A stretch of DNA of 64,000 nucleotides from contig BLAL01000037.1 in the NCBI GenBank assembly GCA_015698045.1, positions 1 to 64,000 of the forward strand, read 5' to 3'. The position numbers were made by a program, and so were the translations under genes. A model generated the notes under the pieces. That model was not told where the DNA came from and made no database searches. It saw only the letters and a program-made list of their open reading frames with translations. Source of the DNA: Rhizophagus clarus. Lineage: Eukaryota > Glomeromycota > Glomeromycetes > Glomerales > Glomeraceae. Positions within the stretch are counted from its first letter, which is position 1; each line of letters starts with the position of its first letter. Positions 9,753-21,846 of this stretch are shown piece by piece.

Positions 9753-11395
9753 AGTTAGAAAAAAGATTTTATTGATAATTTTAAGTCTATAAAAATTTTA
9801 ATAATTTTCAATTTTATATACTAAGATCTAAATTTTTTTTGTATACGTTTCCGCTACTATATTGTACTGTACATTGTAGGTGGTGCACAAATTTCCGCAC
9901 ATGACCATAATTTTGTGTGCGCTTTATGCTTGGTAAGATTAATGAAAATTTAGTTGTTAATAAAAATCAAATCTATATCTCTTTGAATTTTTAGAGTTTT
10001 AGCAGATATCGCTGCAAATCGACATCATAAATGTTATATCGTATCATATATATATTAATTTAACATCGTTCAAATTTTCAAAGTTTCTTAATTATATAAA
10101 TATCAGTAATTATTAAATTTGTGTCAGTTTTAAAATTAACCAATAAAATCACATTAATCTTTATGCATGATGTAATATACTAAATTAACCAATCAAAATT
10201 CGATTTGTTTACATGCATGTGATATCTAAAAATAGCTAAAAATCGTGTTTATTTAATGCGTGATTTTTTTTTGCTTATTTTCAAAAATACGCTTCTCTCT
10301 TAAATATTATACTTGTCTTATATATTAACACTTTACGGTATTTTCTTTTCTCTTTTATCCAAGTATACTTTACTTATCTTTTATCCAAGTATACTTATCT
10401 TTTACAATATTAACAATACTTTGGTATTTTAGTTTATATATTCGATATAACCACCAACACGAAGACCGTTCACCAAAAAACGTATAAGACAAAAAAACTA
10501 CTTTTAAATAAATAGTGAAGCCATTAAGCAGGTATGAAAATGGGATATACGCATATTTTTCGTATTTTTTTGGACTCTACCATATTCGTAAAGTCTACTG
10601 GTTCTGTAGGAGGGATTGGTTATGTACTTTCTTTACAATAGGGTGTAGTTTGAGTCTTTCTTTGTTAGACTGTGGTATTACTTAAGGGAGTTAGAATGTA
10701 TTCTCAAATGCTATGTTCAAATTGCTGAATATATTTGAAGCTTTCTTTTGTAATATTTGCTTAGCCCGGAGGAAAATGTTGTGAAATAGGGCTGGATATT
10801 TTATGACATTTTCTGCCGCCAATTACTTTGTCCGGGGTGGCGTCAGTCGTAGCAGCCAGCATTTTTTTTATAATATTATGGTTTTAAGAATTAGTAACAC
10901 TTTCAAAATTTAAAGAGCTAACGTTAAAAATATTATCATTTTTATTTTTTCTCAAAATCCCGGAGATTACCTGCTCTAACCATTATCCCAAGGTTATGTA
11001 TTAAATTTAAATTTTAAATATATTTTATAAAGAGTATATTATATTAATCATAATTGTTTTTTTTTTATATTTTTTTTAAAATTTACCCTTAGTGACTGGA
11101 TCCTACTTACGTATAGAATAAAAGGAATAAAGATAGTATTTAATGTTTTCGTTATTCTTAACAATAATCTTTATTTTCTTTTATTATTAATAAGATTGTA
11201 TTATTATTATTGATATATAATAAATATTAATTTTTGTGATGTAATTTATGAAATTACTACGATATAGTTATTGATGATATCAAATAAATGTTATAATACT
11301 TTAGCGATGTTAATTCGATATTAATATGATATTTCTACGATATAGTTACGATGTCAAATAAATGTTATAATACTTTGGTAACGTTAATATGATAT
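9753..11395. other. Long gene-free stretch with fragments of unknown repeats
   Basis: No coding frame above background. A less AT-rich block at 10560-10870 ends in CCGGGGTGGCGTCAGTCG and could be the tail of an unidentified retroelement. On the minus strand near 10999-10957, GGGATAATGGTTAGAGCAGG resembles the 5' half of a tRNA, but no 3' half follows. At 11255-11400 a unit of about 75 bp (ACGATATAGTTA...ATGATATTTC) is present twice, just before the minisatellite. Confidence 0.4.
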
Positions 11396-11403
11396 TTCAA
11401 CAT

Positions 11404-12570
11404 TTCGACCGTAATGTTTCGTAATACTTACGAGCACGTAATGCTACGGAACATTTCGATCGTAATGTTTCGTAATGCTTACGAGCACGTAATGCTACGG
11501 AACATTTTGACCGTAATGTTTCGTAATGCTTACGAGCACGTAATGCTACGGAACATTTTGACCGTAATGTTTCGTAATGCTTACGAGCACGTAATGCTAT
11601 GGAACATTATGGTCAAAATGTTTCATAATACTTACAAGCACGTAATGCTACGGAACATTTCGAACGTAAGGTTCCGTAATACTTACGAGCACGTAATGCT
11701 ACGGAACATTATGGTCGAAATGTTTCGTAATACTTACAAGCACGTAATGCTACAGAACATTTTGACCGTAATGTTTCGTAATGCTTATGAGCATGTAATG
11801 CTATGGAACATTTCGAACGTAAGGTTCCGTAATACTTACGAGCACGTAATGCTACGGAACATTATGGTCGAAATGTTTCGTAATACTTACAAGCACGTAA
11901 TGCTACAGAACATTTTGACCGTAATGTTTCGTAATGCTTACGAGCACGTAATGCTATGGAACATTATGGTCGAAATGTTTCGTAATACTTACAAGCACGT
12001 AATGCTACGGAACATTTTGACCGTAATGTTTCGTAATGCTTACGAGCACGTAATACTACGGAACATTATGGTCGAAATGTTTCATAATACTTACGAGCAC
12101 GTAATGCTACGGAACATTATGGTCGAAATGTTTCGTAATACTTACAAGCACGTAATGCTACGGAACATTTCGAATGTAAGGTTCTGTAATACTTACAAGC
12201 ACGTAATGCTACGGAACATTATGGTCGAAATGTTTCGTAATACTTACAAGCACGTAATGCTACGGAACATTATGGTCGAAATGTTTCGTAATACTTATGA
12301 GCACGTAATGCTACGGAACATTATGGTCGAAATGTTTCGTAATACTTACAAGCACGTAATGCTACGGAACATTATGGTCGAAATGTTTCGTAATACTTAC
12401 AAGCACGTAATGCTACGGAACATTATGGTCGAAATATTTCATAATACTTACAAGCACGTAATGCTACGGAACATTATGGTCGAAATGTTTCATAATACTT
12501 ACAAGCACATAATGCTACGGAACATTATGGTCGAAATGTTTCGTAATACTTACGAGCACGTAATTTCACG
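11404..12570 (+). repeat. 51-bp minisatellite, about 23 copies, open in one frame
   Basis: Tandem 51-bp units with the core CGTAATACTTACGAGCACGT and a GAACATTATGGTCGAAATG half. Two unit subtypes alternate irregularly. Because 51 is a multiple of three, one frame stays open for 399 codons and repeats a 17-residue unit (MVEMFRNTYKHVMLRNI). I treat this as satellite DNA, not a gene, since the units are near-palindromic and similar short CGTAA/TTACG motifs fill the ends of the element at 14250-19062. Confidence 0.85.
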
Positions 12571-13442
12571 ATATATTTCGGCATATTTTTACGTAGGTTT
12601 ATGGATCCCGTAAAATATACGGAATATTACGTCATAAAAATGCATAAGGTTGCGAAAAACCGTAAACTTACGGAACATTATGCCATGTTTAATTTCCTGA
12701 TGTAATAGTTATCAATAGGATATATGCCCAATTTATTAGCTTTTGACCTGTGTTTTAATTGTAATATTACATAAATCTTACAATATTGAAAAATTATATA
12801 ATATTTTAATTGTAATATTATATAAATTTTATGAAATTGTAAATTTATATAATATTCTAAAATTTTTCAAAATATTATACCATAAACTTTTATAAATTTA
12901 TAAAATCATAAATTTATACAATTTTTCACACTATAAAATTTTCTGATATAAATTATAAAACTTTTAGAATTAATGTAAAGTAAGGTTGAAAAGGGTATTT
13001 TTTGTTATTTTTTTTTTATTTAATTAAATAATTTATTTATTTTTTTTTTTTTATAGTATTGTCAAATAAAAAGCATAACTGAACTTTTAAAATTAAGGTA
13101 AAGAAAAATTAGAAAGGTGTTTTTTTATATTTTTAATTAAGTTATTAATTTTTTTTTTCTTTTTGTAATATTATCAGACAAAAAACATAACTGGATTTTT
13201 GAAAATAGATAAAGAAAAGCTAAGAAAAATATTATTATTATTTTCTTTAAAAACTTTCTACTTTTATTTTTATAGGAATATTAGATAAAATATAGATAGT
13301 AATTAAATGTTATGCAAATAAAGTTGATTTGATATGCAAATAAAATTGATGACATAATTTAATATTTTAATATTATTAAATAATTTATTAAATATCTTTT
13401 ATAAAAGTATTCTACATTTTTTAGTTCATATATTGTGTATTT
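12571..13442. other. Minisatellite flank with a solo inverted end of the CATCAGG family, then AT-rich DNA
   Basis: AATTTCCTGATG at about 12691-12702 matches the right end of the element at 14250-19062 in sequence and orientation. It suggests that the minisatellite is the subterminal array of another, truncated copy. 12720-13440 is plain AT-rich sequence with no gene seen. Confidence 0.45.
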
Positions 13443-14439
13443 CACTGATCAAAATCGATGCTATCAGGTACATATCAGGTATATATCAGGTACTTGATAT
13501 ATACCTGATATGTGTGAAATATGTGTATGCTATTTAATGATACTATACATATCAGGTACCTGATATGTACCCATCAGATGCAGAAAATCAGTGACATATA
13601 ACATATATATCAGATACATATCTCATACATATTAGGTAGTTAAATATTGGTTATATATCATAGATTTATTGGGTACCTGATATATTTTAAAAAAATATCA
13701 GACAGATATTATACACTTATCAGATAGTGCTAATAAGTATCTTATATATACCTAATATGTATCCTATTTGTATTTGAAATATAAGCATAATTTCATAATT
13801 TTTACACATATCGGATAGTTGAAAAGTATAGCATTTATGGGGGCATTAATAGTAGTAGATTTATAATTTAAATACAATTGTAATTTAAAAGTAATTTAAT
13901 TCATTTAATTGTAATTACTGAAAGTTTTATTTATATTTTCAATCGATAATAAAAAAAATATTATACAAAAAATATTATAAAAAAATTCACTACTCTTTAC
14001 ACAAATTATAATTTATTTACAATTAATTTTCACTTGTTTTGCTTGTTTCATTTCATTATATCTATTTAATTTGAAAGAAAGTAAAATGTTAATAATAGAA
14101 GTATTAGTATGAATATTAGTAGAAGTGTTAGCAAAAGAAAAGGAACATTAATAAAAAATTTTTACATTAGAAAGTATTAGTATTAATGTTAGTATGAAAG
14201 TTAGTAGAAGTAGAAAAGAAACATCAATAAAAAAAAATATAAAGTATAACATCAGGAAATTTTATAGGGCAAAAAATTGCATAAGTTTACAATTTTGTAA
14301 GTTTACGAAAGTTTATGGCATAATATTTCAAAAAATTTCGAAATATTACATAAGTTTACAATTTCGTAAGATTTATGTGATATTACGGTTAAAATATTAT
14401 GCAAATTTTTAATATCGTAAGATTTATGCAATATTACGG

Positions 14440-14795
14440 TCAAAATATTCTGCAAATTTACAAAACTGTAAACTTGCGTAATATTACGGGTAAAATATTT
14501 TGAAAATTTACGAGACTATAAATCTGCATAATATTACAGTTGAAATATTTTGAAAATTTACGAGACTGTAAACCTGCATAATATTACGGTTAAAATATTT
14601 TAAAAATTTATGAGACTGTAAACCTGCGTAATATTATGGTTGAAATATTTTGAAAATTTACAAGACTGTAAACCTGCGTAATATTACGGTTGAAATATTT
14701 CAAAAATTTATGAGACTGTAAACCTGCGTAATATTACGGTTAAAATATTTTGAAAATTTACGAGATTGTAAACCTGCGTAATATTACTATTCGAT
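14440..14795 (+). repeat. 50-bp subterminal tandem array
   Basis: About seven units of roughly 50 bp, each with AATTTACGAGACTGTAAACC then TGCGTAATATTACGGTTAAA. It lies just inside the left end of the 14250-19062 element. Confidence 0.75.
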
Positions 14796-15008
14796 CGTTA
14801 AAGCTGCGTATGCAGTAGAACGTATACAAGGGCATGTGATACTATTAAATAATCAAAAATAATATAAACACCTTTTCTTTCCTTTTCTTTTAAGTTTAGG
14901 AAAGCAAATTTATTTTTATTTACGAATTTTTTATTATTTACAATTTTTATGTTAAAATTTAAAGTAAATTCTAATTTTCATTATAACTTAATAAAAAAAT
15001 ACACATTT

Positions 15009-15082
15009 GATATTTGTTCGCTACTATTTTATAAAATAGTATTCAGGCTGTACAGCGTAGACGTCAGTATCAGTCACAGTCT
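15009..15082 (-). ncRNA. Decayed second copy of the HDV-like ribozyme
   Basis: Same architecture as 4002-4074 with changed stem sequences. P1 is AGACTGT (15082-15076) with ACAGCCT (15051-15045), with one A-C mismatch. P2 is GATAC with ATATC, with one mismatch. P3 is ACG/TGT, loop TCTACGC. P4 is a perfect 20-nt palindrome (15041-15022) wholly different from the first copy, and J4/2 is the identical GCGAACAA. The P1.1 GG is now GA, so cleavage is probably lost. Compensating changes in P1, P2 and P4 against the first copy support the fold. Confidence 0.65.
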
Positions 15083-15765
15083 AAAAAAAATGTGAATTTC
15101 CAGCCGATATTTGGTACAGACTGGGCCTAGCTACTCACTTAATAAATAAAAAAATAAAAATATTTATCTTCTACGATACGTAGCAGTGCAGAAAAAAACT
15201 TAAAAAAGTTTCAGAAGAATTCTGGTAAAGCATAAAAATTCCAGAAATTGGCTTTTTTAACCAGAATTTTTTTTATACTACCATTTAATTGATTATAAAA
15301 TAAGTATAATGGACTAAAATTTCTGGCAATTTTAAAATATTCCAGAAATTTGCTATGTCGTGACCGGGAAAATTCTGGGATTATAAAAATTTACCAGATT
15401 TACTAGAAATTTGCCAGAAAAACTGGTAAAATTAGAATAGATTTTTCACGCTGATACGTAGGTAAGTTTCTCCTTTTCTTACGATCATCATGCGTGACTA
15501 AAATTGATCAAATTTATCAAATTTAAAATCTATATAATTAAAAATATTTGTAACGTTTAGAATACCTGTATAAATAAATTTAAATTGTGTAATCTTATTT
15601 TTATTGGCCATATTATCACATGACATTACACAAAATCCCAAAAAAGAAATTTTGCTCTTTACAAAAATTGGAAGTTTCTTATTCTGAAAAAGAAAATTTA
15701 TGTTATACAAATTCCAAAAAAGGAAATATTTTTCCTTGCAAAAATCTGGCCAGGTTGGTTTCACA

Positions 15766-16669
15766 TAGGGCTCCAATCAGTTCAGTTCGGTTCAGTTTTT
15801 GCAAAAACTGATACTGAACCAAATTAATCGGTATCAGTATTAATGATTACCGAAACTGATCGGTAATTACCGAAAACTGAACTGATTTACCGAACGAGTT
15901 TAGTAAAAAATGTTTTGCAACGTTTAGCAAAAGAAAAGTTGCGAAACGATTTTTTCTTATCAAATCATCCATAAAAAAACGTTTCGCAACGTTTTTTATT
16001 AAAGTGACAAAAAAAACGTTGCGAGACGTTTTTTTTATATTAAATCATTTTATAAAAACGTTTCGCAACGTTTTTAAATAAAAAGGAAAATAACGTTGCA
16101 AAACGTTGTTTTCTATATTAAATTTCTGATGTAAAAAACGTTTCACAACGTTTTTTACAAGTTTCGCAAAAATAACGTTGCGAATCGTTATTTTTCATAA
16201 TAAATTGTTTATGTAAAAAACGTTTCGCAACGTTTTTTACAAGTTCCGCAAAAATAACGTTGCAAAACGTTATTTTTTTTATCAAATCGTTTATGTAAAA
16301 AACGTTTCGCAACGTTTTTTATTAGTTTCGCAAAAATAACGTTGCGAAATGTTATTTTTTATCAAATCGTTTATGTAAAAAACGTTTCGCAACGTTTTTT
16401 ACAAGTTCTGCAAAAATAACGTTGCGAATCGTTATTTTTTATATTAAACGTTTATGTAAAAAACGTTTCGCAACGTTTTTTTTTAACTACATTATTTACG
16501 TTTTTTTTATAAAAAAAAATGTTTTTATTATTGGTAAATCGGTTCAGTAAATCGCAAAACCGATACCGAAACCGAAAGTTTCAGTTCGATAAATCATAAA
16601 ACCGAAACTGCTCCGATACCGAAACCGGTCAGTACAGTTCAGTAATTACTGAAACCGATCGGAGCCCTA
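15766..16669. mobile_element. hAT-like MITE with palindromic internal array
   Basis: The ends TAGGGCTCCAATCAG and GATCGGAGCCCTA are inverted and flanked by an 8-bp duplication, GTTTCACA (15758-15765 and 16670-16677). The interior (15900-16490) is a tandem array of roughly 80-bp units built on AACGTTTCGCAACGTT and its reverse complement, so each unit can form a hairpin. It encodes nothing. The 8-bp duplication and TAGGG ends point to hAT. The element at 40015 shares these ends. Confidence 0.85.
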
Positions 16670-16789
16670 GTTTCACAAGTATTTCAAAAAAGGAAATTAA
16701 TATGCTGATCATTTAATTCTGGCCAGCATTACAGCCATTATTACAATTAAATATAAAAAAACAAAAATGAAAAGGAAAAGTATTAGGGA

Positions 16790-16955
16790 TTAGGAGTAGA
16801 TTAGGGTTAGGGTTAGGGTTAGGGATTAAGGTTAGAGTTAGAGTTAGGGATTAGGATTAGGGCTAGGATTAGAGATTAGAATTAGGGTTAGGGTTAGGAA
16901 TTAGGGTTAGTATTAGGATTAGATTAAAATTAGAGTTAGGATTAGGATTTGTATA
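16790..16955 (+). repeat. Degenerate interstitial telomere-like tract
   Basis: Runs of TTAGGG (GGGTTAGGGTTAGGGTTAGG at the start) mixed with TTAGAG, TTAGGA and TAGGAT variants for about 160 bp. It lies inside the nested 14250-19062 element, so it is not a chromosome end. Confidence 0.8.
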
Positions 16956-16963
16956 TTATTTTA

Positions 16964-17510
16964 TTAATAAATACCAACTTGATGCGAAGCAGCGAGCTTC
17001 AAGTTAATATTAATTATAAATTTTATTATAGTATAATTACCCGACCTCTCCCAAAATCTCGTTCTAAATTTGCAATAATATCTTTGGCCAGTACGCATCC
17101 ACAGCCGCCGCCTAGGATTTCCATTACGATATAGGACATAATTAAAATCAGTTTGAATATTCGATAAATACATTTAATTTATATGAATGTAATTTTATTT
17201 ATTTACTTACATAGTAATCCCTGATGAGTTTCTTCCACTTTTGGCTGCACTGTTACCCAGAAACCCTTGTACGAAATATTCTATTTATTTTGATTCAATT
17301 AAATGGATTGGTTAATTTGAATTTAAATTCTTTCTTGAAGAAATTATAGATATTAGTCATATAAATCTATTGGTAACAGAGTCCCAAAAATCATGGTGGC
17401 TTTTACCATTAATATTGTGGTAGGTGCAGTTTCTGTCTTGACGTATGTCAATCAGCTCATCCATTATAGCCCAGTTCCAATGGACATTATAGTGAAAATG
17501 ACGTGAACGT
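16964..17510. pseudogene. Fragments of unrecognised genes
   Basis: The minus strand at 17125-17040 reads ILGGGCGCVLAKDIIANLER followed by DFGRGR, a protein-like run at clearly higher GC than its surroundings. The minus strand at 17275-17215 reads KGFWVTVQPKVEETHQGLL. The plus strand at 17393-17506 is a 37-codon frame beginning MVAFTINIVVGAVSVLTYVN with a membrane-like segment. None is complete and I recognise no family. They look like gene pieces captured by the surrounding element. Confidence 0.3.
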
Positions 17511-18669
17511 GTGTGGCGAGGCATTATTAGATTTGATTTGATTTTTATAATTTGATTTTGGGATGAGTAAAAATTTGAGTAGAAAGAAAGTCGTAAAATG
17601 TCACTTTAAATAAAATTTGAACAATATCTTTTTGGTTTAATTTTATTTCTCGTTTCAATTAAAATTTAATTTATTACACTTTCATCATTAAACATATTAA
17701 TTAAATCTTGTGCGGATATGGATTATCTAAATATAAATATCATGATTAATAAAAAAAAATCTTAGTTTGATTTCATATCAATATATCATATTTAAAAATA
17801 AAAACAATTATATTCTGATTAAATATTTTGCGTACATTTTTTAAAAAAATCATAAAAAAAATCTTGTACATCGTACATATATGCAATTACTAAATATCAT
17901 TCCCTTGTGATAAATAAAAAATTATGCAACACAAATTCAATACAAATTCAACACAAATTTAACAAATTTAACAAAATTTGGCCAAAATTAATAATTTTTT
18001 ACAAGAATTATCAACACAAATTGAACACAAATTGAACACAAGTTTCAGTCACAATTTATTTATGTCACGCCCACGTTGTTGATAATTAAATGATATAATT
18101 GTACATGATTGCATATACAGTATCGTATTTTCTGGCCAATCAAAATTAGGCTGATCCTTGCATTTGATTTAATCTGCACGTATTTTTTGTCCTATTTATT
18201 TTTTGTCTCTTTATTTCTTTATTTTTTTGTTCAATATTTTTCTTTTCTTTTTATTATTTCTTTATCCTTTTGTTCAATATTTTTTAATTATATACAGAAT
18301 ATTTACATATATTTCATAATTTATTACTTTGCAGGTATAGAAATATTTGTTTATTAATACTAATTATTTTAATACTAACGTGTTTTTTACCCTAATTGTT
18401 ACTTCATATCGTAATACTAACAATACTATCTACGTTTTCTTTTTTCTTTTACTTGTACTTTAATACTAACAATAATATCCATGTTTCTACTATTTCTTTA
18501 ACTCTTTTTACTCTAATATTAACAACACTAACAATACTAATAATATTTCTTTTATCTTTATATCTAATACCAATGTTATTATAGCTGTTTCTCTTCTTTT
18601 TATATCTAATTGTATCGTTACTCTTTCTTTTTTTACTTTTATATATTCTGTATATAGTAATAAATACTT
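17511..18669. other. AT-rich interior of the nested element
   Basis: No gene. 17930-18050 holds five or six copies of a 12-bp motif (ACACAAATTCAA and variants). 18100-18590 is a T-rich tract that is open in several frames by composition only. Confidence 0.5.
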
Positions 18670-19410
18670 GTAATATTACGAATTGTCAAAATATTTTAAA
18701 AAGTTGCAAAATATTACGCAATAAAATTACAAAATATTACGAACTGTAAAATTACAAAACTTTGTATATCATAATATTTCGAAATATTTTAAAAAGTTAC
18801 AAAATATTACGCTTACGCAAACTTGCGACAAGTCTAAAAACTTACGAAATATTATATAAAATTACGAAATATTGTGAATGCGTAAAATTACAGAATATTA
18901 CGAACTGTAAAATTACTAAACTTTGCATATCATAATATTTCAAAATATTTTAAAAAGTTACAAAATATTACTCTTCCACAAACTTGCGGCAGGTCTGGAA
19001 ACTTACGAAATATTACGATGCATAATCTTGCGCAACTTTTCGCACTATAAAATTTCCTGATGAAATATTAATGTTAGTGTTAATATTAGTAGAAGTATTA
19101 GTAAAAGTAAGGAATAAAAAATGTTTAACAGTAGAACATTGTTAGTAGGAATGTTAGTGAGAAGAAATACATTGGAAAAATATATTAATAAGAGTGTTAA
19201 GAATAATATAATAATAGAAAAAGAAATTTCAACAAAAAATGTATCTTTATCTTTATTTTTTTTAGACAAAAATAATAAAGTAAAAATTTGAGAGAGAGAA
19301 AAAAAAGTTTTGAAAAAAAAAAACAATAATAAATAATTAAATTGTGATCGTACAATCACATGATCAATAAAATTATCAATTTTTATTGGTTATTTTGATA
19401 ATATTACAAT

Positions 19411-21846
19411 CAACTCTCTCTATAGTCACACATTTGGGACAGTCTATATTTGGTGACTATGATGAGATGTGACTATAACAGTCACTGGTCATATCATGAA
19501 AAAAAAAGGGAGATTTTTTTCAATAAAATTTGCAAAAAAAAGTTTGTGGTACAGTATCCTCTTTAAATATATAGTACACGTATATAATTAAAGTTGGCCA
19601 AAATTTACTCAATCTGGTTAAATTTGCCAATCAATAATTCATAATTCTGGCTGAATTTTTCTTAATTCTGGCCAAATTCATAATGCCAGCCCAAATTACG
19701 TTAAAATTGAAATTTTCAGGACAAAGGTAATACCATATTTATGCAATGTAACACCTTTTCCAACAATAGTAAACATGTTCGTTCAAGACTTAAAAAATAT
19801 TTTTAAACTTTTTAAAAGTCAAAAATTTTACTTTATTCGGTTGCATCTGGTCAAAGAAAATAGTCAATTATATGGTTATTTTGATATAGCAAACTAATAA
19901 AATATTAAGAAAATTTTTTTAACTTCTTTCTTTTGCTTATTTTTTTTAAATATTATATAAATATCTTTTATTTTAACGCTACTTTAAACATAAAAAAAAT
20001 ATTTTACTTATCCATAATATATTATCTTTATTTATAATTAACAAAGCAAATAGACCTAATAGCTAATAAGAATTTTTTCTATAAATAAATAATTTATGTT
20101 TTATTTTCATGTTTAATGAATTAAAATTTAAAAATTTTAAAGTTTTTTTCTAATAAGTTGTAGAAATTTACATGATTATTATAATGTTAGGGTTCAAGCA
20201 TTAAAGGTTTAATTTAAATAAATGAAAAAACATTATATTTAACTAGTTTTTCGACCAAAAAATCCACTTATAACACCCAAATAGACCCAATAGTATTGTT
20301 TTAATAGATAAAAAGATTTTTTATTAATATTTTAATTAAAAAATTTTAACAAAATTTACAAATAACAAAAAATCTGATATAATAATCACTCTTCTAAGCT
20401 TAACAAAAGTTGTTTATTTCGCCAAATTATAGCTAAAAATGAGAAATTATAAGTTAAAAAAAGCTTTTGCTAAAAGTTTTATTGAAATCAAAAAATTTTT
20501 TTTTTATTATAAAAATTGACTTTTTGCGGTTTACACAAAAACTACCTAAATAACTGCCTTTTTTAACTTAATAAATCTTTTTCTTCTCGTAAAATTACAT
20601 ATATTTTTGTTATTTAAATTGTATTTTACATCTACTTTTAAGTTGCATCTAGAGGTAAACTTCATTTTTGAGACAAACTTTCTTGTAAATGTAAAAAAAA
20701 TATCACTAAAGAGGAAATGATGATAAAAATTTATAATACACATGACAACCTATTAATTTATTTAATTTGTATAAGCGTTGTATTAAAAAAATTCTTTTTT
20801 AGCTACATGATGAAATATTCAATTATGGTTATACAAAATTATTTTAATTAATGATCGACAAGTGATCTGACATGACCGCTGACTGATAAGCAATAAAATC
20901 TTATAATTAAATCAGTAATTTTAGCTAGAATTATAAATTGTAATAATTTTGGTTAAATATTCACATTATAGTAATTTTGTCAATTTTATTCCAATTATTA
21001 TAGATTCATAGCCATTAGATTCCTCTTGATGAGACGATTCCAATAAGCCTAAGATCATTAAAATCTGATTACTAGAACCCGTAATAATTAAAATACAGTC
21101 AAAATATTTAATATTACACAAATTTTACATATAAAAAATGCCGATCTGGACTTTAAAATCGAATTTCTCGATCAATATTGATTCAATCATTATAAAATTA
21201 TTATTATTAGCTTTCTCTCGATGAGATGATTCTAATGAGCCTAAGATCATTAAAATCCAATCACTAAAATCTGTAATAATAAAATACAGTCAAAATATTT
21301 AATGTTATACGAATTTTACATATAAAAAATGCCAATCTGGTCTTTAAAATCGAATTTCTCAGTCAATATTGATCCAATCATTATAAATTATTACCATTGG
21401 CTTTCTCTCAATGAGACGATTCTAATGAGCCTAAGATTATTAAAATCTGATTACTAGAACCCATAGTAATTAAAATACAGTCAAAATATTTAATATTACA
21501 CGAATTTTACATGTATAAAATGCCGATTTGGTCTTTAAAATCGAATTTCTCAGTCAATATTAATCCAATCATTATAAAATTACTACCATCTGATTCCTTT
21601 TAATGAGATGAACCTAATGAGCTAAAGATCATTGAAATCTGATCATTAGATCATAGAATAATTATATTTTAATAAATATCTTTTTATAATCACATATATA
21701 TAAAATTTTTAAAAAAGATGTGATAGTGACTATAGGTAGTTTGTGACTATAAACAATAGTTTTTATATATGAAAATTTGGGACACTTAACTAAGGTGACT
21801 ATATAGGGTAATGTGACTATAACGGAGGTGACTTTAAAGGGAGTTG
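19411..21846. mobile_element. 2.4-kb inverted-repeat insertion flanked by a 210-bp direct duplication
   Basis: The left end CAACTCTCTCTATAGTCAC is mirrored by GTGACTTTAAAGGGAGTTG at the right. No gene is present. The flanks 19200-19410 and 21847-22070 are diverged direct copies of one 210-bp CACTA segment that occurs once in the other copy. The duplication is too long for a transposase footprint, so recombination or a second insertion must have been involved. The superfamily is not determined. Confidence 0.55.
21001..21670 (+). repeat. Tandem repeat of about 183 bp, 3.6 units
   Basis: Units begin near 21005, 21192, 21376 and 21570. Each contains GATGAGACGATTCTAATGAG, then CAGTCAAAATATTTAATATT, then ATCGAATTTCTC. 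They are 80-90 percent alike by eye. No coding potential. Confidence 0.75.

Larger units (their letters stand above)
14250..19062. mobile_element. 4.8-kb inverted-repeat element (CATCAGG ends) nested in the left CACTA copy
   Basis: The ends CATCAGGAAATTTTATAGG and CTATAAAATTTCCTGATG are inverted, with homology running on for about 38 bp. The uninterrupted CACTA copy (near 37319) shows the empty site and implies a 2-bp AA duplication. Both ends contain arrays of short TTACG/CGTAA motifs (14260-14790 and 18670-19050). No transposase is visible. The interior contains a decayed ribozyme copy, a MITE, a telomere-like tract and small gene fragments. The superfamily is not determined. Confidence 0.7.

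Noticed and set aside
11414-12613. 399-codon open frame with 17-residue repeats
   Set aside because: It is the direct product of a 51-bp minisatellite made of near-palindromic units; there is no intron, promoter or non-repetitive domain to support a gene.
17220-17275. CTGATGAG followed by GAAAC, hammerhead-like
   Set aside because: The putative stem II uses up the GAAAC, leaving no core GAAA and no stem III.
18109-18584. Two membrane-protein-like frames
   Set aside because: They arise from a T-rich tract and have no conserved motif.
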